Shown here piece after piece: positions 57,434 through 64,000 of a DNA stretch of 64,000 bases. The notes beneath the pieces were generated by a model. It was not told the origin of the DNA. It saw nothing but the letters and a program-made list of their open reading frames with translations, and did no database searches. Both the position numbers and the translations under genes were made by a program. The DNA is from Polyangiaceae bacterium (GTDB taxonomy: Bacteria; Myxococcota_A; Polyangia; Polyangiales; Polyangiaceae), in NCBI GenBank assembly GCA_025936115.1, contig JAICTZ010000010.1, positions 62,001-126,000 on the forward strand, written 5' to 3'. Every line of letters begins with the position of its first letter. Positions within the stretch are counted from its first letter, which is position 1.

Positions 57434-58015
57434 TCACGGTAGCGACGTGGCGAGCTCCTTCGGCGTCTTGGGCTTGTACTCAGCGTCCGCCACTGCTCGC
57501 CCGATGGCGCGCGCCGCGGCCGCGGCTGCGCCGTGCGTGCTCTCGTTGGACGCGAATTCCGCGCCCTCGACTCTTCCCTCGAGCGTGACACGGCCGTCCT
57601 CGGCGCGCGCCTTGACGACGATCGCGATGAAGGCCTCCTTGCGCACGGATTCGGTGAGATGAGTGACGGCACCGTGTCCGGGCTGCCAGCTGACGAATTC
57701 GAGCTCGAGGCGCGACGCCTGCGGGTGTTCGCCGGCGCCACCGACGATGCCCTCGACACCGCGCGCGCGCAATTCGTCCTGGACGGCTCGCACCGTCGCG
57801 TCGACGAAGCCTGCTTCATCGGCTGCCTGCACGGTGCTGCTGCGCGAAACGACGATCGAAATCGAGCAGGGCGTCCGGTAGTTCGGGCTACGGACGAAGT
57901 CGTGCCACGTCGCGTAGTGCGCGCAGCCGAGGAGCGAGCAGCCGGCGAACGAGAGCACCAGGCGGAGACGGAGCTCAGTGCGTACCAACCAGAAAGCACT
58001 CCCAGCGGTTTGCAC
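57434..58015 (-). CDS. Putative lipoprotein (hypothetical)
   Basis: LRLRLVLSFAGCSLLGCAHYATWHDF signal/lipobox; remainder VEGIVGGAGEHPQASRLELEFVSWQPGHG. The true start lies probably inside the 193-aa track ORF. Confidence 0.65.
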   Translation of the reverse strand: MQTAGSAFWLVRTELRLRLVLSFAGCSLLGCAHYATWHDFVRSPNYRTPCSISIVVSRSSTVQAADEAGFVDATVRAVQDELRARGVEGIVGGAGEHPQASRLELEFVSWQPGHGAVTHLTESVRKEAFIAIVVKARAEDGRVTLEGRVEGAEFASNESTHGAAAAAARAIGRAVADAEYKPKTPKELATSLP

Positions 58016-58315
58016 TGCTGTACCCGCAGGCCAGCCAAGCGCAGCCTTCCTCGAGCCGGCAAGTGGACATGTCGCAGTCGCTGTCGTTCACGCAAAGATC
58101 CTCGAGCGTATACCCGCTACGCAGATGTTCGGAGTATTGAGTGTCGCGGACTCGCGGCAGCTGTATGGCTCGTTGTCAGAACAAGCCGAATCATTGAAGC
58201 AGCCGTCGGCGCAGTCCGCGTCCTGACTGCACTCCCCTGCGATGGTCGGCTTACCGGGACCCCGCTGCTCGGGGCACGCGACATCGCTCAAGAGCGGTAC
58301 GGTCCACGCTTTCAT
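57977..58315 (-). pseudogene. Cys-rich secreted/lipoprotein-like coding remnant, split by an apparent frameshift
   Basis: Frame 1 (58315 to 58088): GECSQDADCADGCFNDSACSDNEPYSCRESATLNTPNICVAG...; a different frame continues SGYTLEDLCVNDSDCDMSTCRLEEGCAWLACGYSSANRWECFLVGTH* to about 57977. Confidence 0.6.
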
Positions 58316-58328
58316 GCGAAGAGACTCC

Positions 58329-59333
58329 TCAGCGCAAGTTGACGAAGAGCTCGTCGACGCTCGGTTTCTGGTCGATGAGCTTGATCGCGGCGAGCTCGTT
58401 CACGAGCGTCTCCCAGCGGGCGCGTTGCATGCTGCCGAGCCCGGCGGTTCTGGTCTCGGCCGTCTCGATTAGCGGCTTCTGCGCTTCGGCGGACGCGGCG
58501 AGGGCCTCGGCGTCCATGGCGGGGTTCAGCTTCCCGAGCACGGCGTTCGTGGGGCGCGGGTCCGTGAGGTAGCTACGCCAGCCTTCGGCGGTGGCCGCCA
58601 CGAACGCGCGCACGAGGTCGGGGTTCTTCTGCAGGAGCTCGCGACGCGTGATGACGAGCGTGGCATAGGGATTGTAGCCGGCGTCCGCGATCAAAAAGAC
58701 CTGTGGATCGCCGCCCCGCTTCTTGGCGGAAAGCGGCTCGCTCGTCAGGTAGCACTGTTGTCCGAACGTCGGGTCGGCCAGAAAGTGCGCGACGCCTCCG
58801 TCGTACGGCACGATTTTCACACCGGCCCACGAGAACTTTTGCTTCAAGTACGCCGCGTAGGGTTGTCCCGTCTCGAGTGCGAGGGTACCGCTGCGGAACG
58901 CTTGCTCGATGCTCGTGAGCTTGCGTGCCGCGTGCACCATGATCCCTTGCGGGTTCGTCTGAAAGGTGGCGAACACGCCGACGACGTCGGCGCCCCGTGC
59001 TTTGCCGATCACGACGTCGTCGGCGCCCACCGTGCCGAAGTCGGCGCGTCCCGTCGCGACCATTTGCAGGACGGGAGAACCCGCGCCGCCGCCCAGGATT
59101 TCGAGCTCGATGCCGTGCTTCGCGTAGCTGCCGCCTTCACGACCCGCGTAGAAGCCGCCGAATTCCGGCTCGGGCAGCCAGTTCAAGGCGAGCTTGACCT
59201 TGACCGGTTGCGAAGCGCTGCCGGAAGCAGCGGGCGGCGTGCCGGAGCTCGGCTGCTTCGAGCAGGCGCCGAGGCCGAACGAGAAAAGAGCGACGAACCA
59301 GCCCAAACGACGGCGGGCGAAGATGCGGTTCAC
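58329..59333 (-). CDS. ABC transporter substrate-binding lipoprotein (NMT1/THI5-like)
   Basis: ALFSFGLGACSKQPSSG lipobox; VKLALNWLPEPEFGGFYAGREGGSYAKHGIELEILGGGAGSPVLQMVATGRADFGTVGADDVVIGKARGADVVGVFATFQTNPQGIMV. Confidence 0.93.
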   Translation of the reverse strand: MNRIFARRRLGWFVALFSFGLGACSKQPSSGTPPAASGSASQPVKVKLALNWLPEPEFGGFYAGREGGSYAKHGIELEILGGGAGSPVLQMVATGRADFGTVGADDVVIGKARGADVVGVFATFQTNPQGIMVHAARKLTSIEQAFRSGTLALETGQPYAAYLKQKFSWAGVKIVPYDGGVAHFLADPTFGQQCYLTSEPLSAKKRGGDPQVFLIADAGYNPYATLVITRRELLQKNPDLVRAFVAATAEGWRSYLTDPRPTNAVLGKLNPAMDAEALAASAEAQKPLIETAETRTAGLGSMQRARWETLVNELAAIKLIDQKPSVDELFVNLR

Positions 59334-59409
59334 CGAGACCTCCTACCACTACTCGTTCGAGGTTCGTGTGAACTCGGAAAAGTCATTTGTTTGGTCGAGT
59401 GAGTTCCCG

Positions 59410-60180
59410 TCAGCCGCGGGCGCGCAGCCGGCGCAAAAGCAGGCGCGCGGCCAGGCTCACGCCGGCGAACAGGGCGAGGCCGAGCAGCGAAGCGAGCAGC
59501 ACCGCGCCGAAGAGCAGGTCGGTGCGAAGCTGGCGATAGGCCGCGAGGATCGTGATGCCGAGCCCGGCGCTCCCCTCCGAAAAGCCGGCCACGAACTCAC
59601 CGACGATCGCGCCGATCACCGAGAGACCCGACGCCACGCGCCAGCCCGTCGTCATGCTGCCGACGGCGGAGGGCAGGCGCAACTTGAGCAGCGCAGCGAG
59701 CTCACTCGCGCCGTAGAGGCGAAACAGATCCGTCAGTCGCGGATCGACGCTCTTCAACCCCGACAACGTGTTGGCGACGACGGGGAACACCGACACGATG
59801 AACGCCGAGACCGCCACAGCACGCAGCCCTACGCCGAACCACAGCACGAGGAGCGGAGCGATCGCCACGATGGGGACGGTTTGAAGGAAGATGGTGTACG
59901 GATACACGCCACGTTCGAGGCGGCGCGAGAGGGACAGCACGATCCCCGCCAGCGTTCCGAGGCACAAGCTCAAGGCGAATCCTGAAAGCGCGCCCTCGCT
60001 CGTCGTCGCCAGCGCCGACAGCAGGAGCGTACGTTCTTTCATGATGCTGCTCGCGACGGCGGACGGCGGAGGCACCAAGAACGCGGGCACGCCGAGCAGG
60101 CGCACGCCGCCCTCCCACAAGCCCACCACCAGGACCAGCGTGACGACGGGAGGCAGCGCCTGCTCAAGCGCGCGCTTCAT
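59410..60180 (-). CDS. ABC transporter permease (BPD-type)
   Basis: MKRALEQALPPVVTLVLVVGLWEGGVRLLGVPAFLVPPPSAV; permease EAA-like region LTDLFRLYGASELAALLKLRLPSAVGSM. Confidence 0.93.
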   Translation of the reverse strand: MKRALEQALPPVVTLVLVVGLWEGGVRLLGVPAFLVPPPSAVASSIMKERTLLLSALATTSEGALSGFALSLCLGTLAGIVLSLSRRLERGVYPYTIFLQTVPIVAIAPLLVLWFGVGLRAVAVSAFIVSVFPVVANTLSGLKSVDPRLTDLFRLYGASELAALLKLRLPSAVGSMTTGWRVASGLSVIGAIVGEFVAGFSEGSAGLGITILAAYRQLRTDLLFGAVLLASLLGLALFAGVSLAARLLLRRLRARG

Positions 60181-60958
60181 CGAGACCTCCGTGCGCTTCG
60201 AGCGCGCGGTAGAGCAGCGCGGACTGCTCGACGAAGGCGAGCTCCGAGCGTAACGCAAGCGGACGTGCGGCGGGCAGCTCTACGGCGTGATCGAGCACGA
60301 TGCGCGCGGGGCGCTTGGACAGCACGAGCACGCGCTCGGAGAGGAACAGGGCTTCGGACAGCGCGTGCGTGACGAACAGCACCGTCATGCGACGTCGCGC
60401 CCAAAGCGCGCGCAGTCGCTCGTCGAGGCGTTGCCGGCTGAGCTCGTCCAGCGCCGCAAAGGGCTCGTCGAGCAGCAAGAGATCCGGCTCGGTCACGAGC
60501 GCTCGCGCGATGGACACGCGCATGCGCATGCCCCCCGAGAGTTGATCGGGATAGCGCTCGAGCGCGTCGTCGAGCTCGACGTCGCCGAGCGGCGCGCGTG
60601 CTCGACGGCGTGCCTCTTCACGCGCGACGCCCTGGAGCTCGAGCGGCAAGGCGACGTTGTCGAGCGCCGTCCGCCAGGGCAGAAGGTGCGCGTCTTGAAA
60701 GACGAAGGCGATACGCTTGCCGTCGCTTTCGGACCTCGTCGCGGGAGAGGAAACTTCCGCGGGGACTACGGAGACCGTGCCGGCGGTCGGCGCTTCGAGT
60801 CCGGAGACGAGCCGGAGCAGCGTCGATTTGCCACAGCCCGAAGGCCCCACGAGCGCGACGAAAGAACCGGCTTCGACGCTGAGATCCATCGCGTCGATGA
60901 CACGCGTCCCGCCGTCGAACTCGTGACGGACACCGGAGAGAGTGACTCTGCTGGCTAT
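60164..60958 (-). CDS. ABC transporter ATP-binding protein (start probably upstream of the track's ATG 60889)
   Basis: VALVGPSGCGKSTLLRLVSGLE, LSGGMRMRVSIARALVTEPDLLLLDEPFAALDELSRQRL; in-frame upstream codons encode IASRVTLSGVRHEFDGGTRVIDA, an ABC-ATPase N-terminal strand/A-loop, with no ATG/GTG/TTG available. Confidence 0.88.
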   Translation of the reverse strand: MASRVTLSGVRHEFDGGTRVIDAMDLSVEAGSFVALVGPSGCGKSTLLRLVSGLEAPTAGTVSVVPAEVSSPATRSESDGKRIAFVFQDAHLLPWRTALDNVALPLELQGVAREEARRRARAPLGDVELDDALERYPDQLSGGMRMRVSIARALVTEPDLLLLDEPFAALDELSRQRLDERLRALWARRRMTVLFVTHALSEALFLSERVLVLSKRPARIVLDHAVELPAARPLALRSELAFVEQSALLYRALEAHGGLDEARA

Positions 60959-61193
60959 GGGAGGTTCCTCCGTTCAGTCCAGCACGAAGACGTAATCCCC
61001 GGCGCCGGGGGTCGCCGTGTAGCCGACGACGTCGCCGTCGTGGCACGCGGCAGCAAGCCGAACCAAGCCCATCGCGCGCGAGTCTAGCGGTGCGGAGCAA
61101 GTCTCGGCGAGTAGAATCCGCCCGGCCCGCCGCCGGGAGCAGGTGCGTGCCGTCGCTACTGGCGCAAATAAGGCGCGAGCGTATTCTGCCGCG

Positions 61194-62591
61194 ATGCGCG
61201 AGGCACGCTCGAGTGGCGAGCGGGGCGGAATCCTGATCCGCACGCTCGGTCTCGTCCTACTCGCGCTCGTCACGCTCGCACGCCCGAGTCTCGCAGCGCC
61301 CGCCGGTTTCGGATTACCGGAGATCGAGCGCTTTCGGCTCTCCAACGGGCTCGACGTCGTGCTCGAGCGCAACCACGGGCAACCACGTGTCGCGGTCGCG
61401 ATGTCCTACGACGTAGGTCGGCGCGACGATCCGCCCGGTTACGCCGGGCTCGCCCACCTCGTCGAGCACCTCACCTATCGCGGATCGCGACACCTCCGTT
61501 CTTATCAGGGCCCCGAGCTGCTCGAAGCCGCCGGTGTCGCCGAAACGAACGGAGTAACCCAGCCGGATCGCACGGTTTACTACGCCGTCGTCCCCACGGG
61601 AGCACTCGAGCTCGCGCTTTTCATCGAGAGTGAACGCATGGCCTTCACGCTCGAGGCGTTCAACGAGAGCTCGTTCGGGCTCGAACGCTCGATTGTCGCG
61701 AACGAGCTCAGATTGAGAGATCAGGTCCGGGAACGGTTCGAAGGGTACGTGAGGCAGTGCCTCTACGGGGAGGATCACCCGTACTCGAGGTTTGCCTCCG
61801 CGCCAGAGGACCTCGACCGCATCGGGCTCTCCGACGCCAGGTGGTTTTTCCAGGCAAGCTATCGTCCGGATCGTGCTCACCTAGTCGTCGTCGGTAACTT
61901 CGAGCCGAGCGTCGTCAAGGCACTCATCGCGCGCTACTTCGGCCCGGTGCAGAGCCCCGGCATGCCGGCGCTGCCCCGGCCCGTGCTCAGGCCGGCGACG
62001 GTCGTCACTCGGCGGGTCGAGTTCTTGGTCAGGGGCTTCTTCGACCGCTTGGTGGAGGCCCGTCCCGCGCCGCCGCCCGGCGCGAGCGCTCACGTCGCTG
62101 CCGAGATCTTCTCACGCATTCTGGGCCATCGCTTGCGCGCCGCGCTCGGGGAGCGCTTGGGGCTTACGTCGGCGGTCTCGACCAGCCTCGTGGATCTAGC
62201 CGCGGGCTCGGAGCTTTGGATCTGGGCCGCGCCCCGCAGCGGTGTTGCGACCGAAGTGCTCGAGCAAGCAGTCGACCGGGAGCTCCGCGCCGTATCCGAG
62301 TCGCCGCTTCGCGAGAGCCTACGGGAAACCAAAGCCGAGCTTCGCCAGGCTGAGCTCGAGGGTCTCGAGGATCCTTTGGGCAGAGCATGGGCGCAGCTCG
62401 AAGCGGTTGCAACGAACGGGGCGCCGTTCGATACATCCGAGCGCTTGCGTGCCCTGCAGGCAGTGACCGAAAGTGAGCTTCGGGCGGTCGCCGTACAGCT
62501 TGCGAGCGGTCCTCACGTGGTCGGAACGCTCGTGCGCGCGTCGCCGAAGCGTGTGCTTTCACCGGAGGGGGAGGTCACTTTCACGCCATGA
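61194..62591 (+). CDS. M16 family metallopeptidase (catalytic-type subunit)
   Basis: Signal-like LIRTLGLVLLALVTLARPSLAAPA; RLSNGLDVVLERNHGQPRVAVAMSYDVGRRDDPPGYAGLAHLVEHLTYRGS (HxxEH) and downstream ERSIVANELRLR. Confidence 0.92.
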   Translation: MREARSSGERGGILIRTLGLVLLALVTLARPSLAAPAGFGLPEIERFRLSNGLDVVLERNHGQPRVAVAMSYDVGRRDDPPGYAGLAHLVEHLTYRGSRHLRSYQGPELLEAAGVAETNGVTQPDRTVYYAVVPTGALELALFIESERMAFTLEAFNESSFGLERSIVANELRLRDQVRERFEGYVRQCLYGEDHPYSRFASAPEDLDRIGLSDARWFFQASYRPDRAHLVVVGNFEPSVVKALIARYFGPVQSPGMPALPRPVLRPATVVTRRVEFLVRGFFDRLVEARPAPPPGASAHVAAEIFSRILGHRLRAALGERLGLTSAVSTSLVDLAAGSELWIWAAPRSGVATEVLEQAVDRELRAVSESPLRESLRETKAELRQAELEGLEDPLGRAWAQLEAVATNGAPFDTSERLRALQAVTESELRAVAVQLASGPHVVGTLVRASPKRVLSPEGEVTFTP

Positions 62592-64000
62592 GAGCGAGCG
62601 TCGGATGCGCCTGCGTGCTTCTGGCCTGCGCGGCTCCCGCGCCGCTGCCAAAACCGGTACTGCCGTTCACGCCGACGCCGGATGCGCCTTTTCGCGCGCA
62701 TCCGCCGGTGGTCGAGGCGTCCGAGCCGTCAGTACCGCTCGTGCGTGCCACCGAGCTCGACAATGGCATGAGCGTGATCGTCGTCGAGCGGCCCGATCTG
62801 CCCACCGTCTCGCTCGAGCTCGTGAACCGCGATGCGCACGACGGCGCCGAACGGACCGAGCGCGGGCTCGCGGCGTTCACGGCGCGCCTGCTGAACGAAG
62901 GCACCGTGTTCGCGAACGGCGAGGTGCTGCGACACCTGCGCATCAACGGCGTACTGCCGTGGCGCTGGCCGACGACCGAAGCCACGAGCATCGGTATCAA
63001 CGTGCCGGCCGCCGGCCTCCAGCAGGGCATCGGGCTTCTTTCCGATATCGTGCGACGACCCGTGTTCGACGCGCAAGCCCTCGAGTTTGCGCAGCTCGAC
63101 ATGGGTACCGCTATTTTCAATCAGGTCGTGGGCGGCTCGCACGAGCTCAGGGATTTGGCGCTCACGGCGCTCGCCGGCCCCGAGCACCCACCGGTCGACA
63201 CGCCGCTCGGCTCCGGGGAAAACCTGGTGCACTTTTCGACGGCCGAGGTGCGGCGTTTTCACGAGCGGCACTACGCGCCGGAAAAAGCCGCGCTCGTGGT
63301 CGTCGGCGACGTGGAGACGACGCGCGTGTTCGAGCTTGCACGCCGCTTATTCGGCGATTGGCCGGCACGCAATCGCAGCGCGGGCGTCCCGCCTCCCGCG
63401 CTCGAATACGTGAAGGAGCGCGCGCCGGTTCAAGGTCTACAAGGCAATGAAGACGAGGCGTATTTCGTGCTGGCGCTGCCTTGCCCGGGGGCTTCGGATC
63501 CCGAGAACGTCAATGCCGACCTGCTCGGGATGGTGCTCGCCAACCTGACCCTGTCGCGGTCGATGCGGACGCTCCGGCACGACCAGGGCATCACGTACGG
63601 CGTGCATGCGTACTGTGAGTCGCACCCGGGCTACGGCGTGTTCTGGATCGAATTCGGGGTCGAGACGGAGCACGCCGACACGGCGCTCAAGGCCGTGCTC
63701 GCCGAAGTCGAGCGCCTGCGCGAGACGCCGGTCTCGCCGAGTGAGCTCGCTAGTGCCAAGAGCCGTTACCTCGCGGGCCTCGCCGAGCGCCTGGCGACCA
63801 ACCGCGGCACCGCACAGCTATTCGGCTACCTTTACGCGCTGGGCTTGCCCCCCGACGAGCTCACCCGCCTCGCCGAGCGCGTGCACGCGGTGACAGCCGA
63901 AAACCTGCGCGCCACGGCCACCCTGTTCTTCAACGGGCGCACGGGGATCGCCGTTGCGGGATCCCACCGCTTGCTCGAACCGCAGCTTCTGCGGTTCGGG
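62588..64000 (+). CDS. M16 family peptidase-like lipoprotein (HxxEH-lacking subunit), truncated by window edge
   Basis: ATGA overlap with previous gene; MRASVGCACVLLACAAPAP lipobox; ATELDNGMSVIVVERPDLPTVSLELV...RGLAAFTARLLNEGT where HxxEH would be; RTLRHDQGITYGVHAYCESHPGYGVFWIEFGVE. Runs off the right edge, so absent from the ORF track. Confidence 0.9.
   Translation, partial: MRASVGCACVLLACAAPAPLPKPVLPFTPTPDAPFRAHPPVVEASEPSVPLVRATELDNGMSVIVVERPDLPTVSLELVNRDAHDGAERTERGLAAFTARLLNEGTVFANGEVLRHLRINGVLPWRWPTTEATSIGINVPAAGLQQGIGLLSDIVRRPVFDAQALEFAQLDMGTAIFNQVVGGSHELRDLALTALAGPEHPPVDTPLGSGENLVHFSTAEVRRFHERHYAPEKAALVVVGDVETTRVFELARRLFGDWPARNRSAGVPPPALEYVKERAPVQGLQGNEDEAYFVLALPCPGASDPENVNADLLGMVLANLTLSRSMRTLRHDQGITYGVHAYCESHPGYGVFWIEFGVETEHADTALKAVLAEVERLRETPVSPSELASAKSRYLAGLAERLATNRGTAQLFGYLYALGLPPDELTRLAERVHAVTAENLRATATLFFNGRTGIAVAGSHRLLEPQLLRFG

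Noticed and set aside
60890-61193. TPP riboswitch upstream of the NMT1/ThiXYZ-like ABC operon
   Set aside because: Looked for the CTGAGA...ACCTGATC-type core on the minus strand and did not see it; an Infernal scan would be decisive.
1-64000. CRISPR arrays, tRNA/rRNA genes, transposases, integrases, prophage
   Set aside because: No regularly spaced direct repeats, no recognisable tRNA/rRNA sequence and no recombinase/transposase ORFs spotted by eye; tRNAscan-SE/Infernal and ISfinder not run.

Overview
High-GC, gene-dense bacterial chromosomal segment, most likely Myxococcota/deltaproteobacterial. That assignment is inferred from gene style and a Cys-rich 'CxxDxDC' lipoprotein-type fragment; no taxonomic search was run. 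I could support about 47 protein-coding loci, mostly housekeeping: Complex I (nuoA-B-C-D, then nuoG off the left edge), mutY-mutT, aceE, a metallophosphoesterase, an AI-2E transporter, an FAD oxidoreductase plus a Ser/Thr kinase, a YhaN/YhaO-like (SbcCD-like) pair, galE, an IMPase, a TetR-RND-TolC efflux operon, hemW, a GGDEF protein, purL, a saccharopine-DH-like reductase, an HNH endonuclease, dus, ppa, an NMT1/ThiXYZ-like ABC transporter, and an M16 peptidase pair cut by the right edge. I saw no rRNA, tRNA, CRISPR array, transposase, phage block or recognisable defence island. No single spectacular new system stands out. The best candidates for a second look are: (i) an m5U-methyltransferase/RluA-type pseudouridine-synthase fusion with a degenerate catalytic loop; (ii) a 1380-aa envelope protein built from two related halves; (iii) an ABC ATPase whose N-terminus can only be encoded from an AUA (or other non-canonical) start; (iv) a frameshifted Cys-rich lipoprotein-like locus; (v) a 21-bp triplication giving three in-frame tandem stops after the RND pump gene; (vi) a REC-REC-PilZ-TM-PEGA-like chimera; (vii) a DMT transporter with a His-rich tail. 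Many start codons are alternatives (GTG/TTG) chosen from overlap or homology logic.
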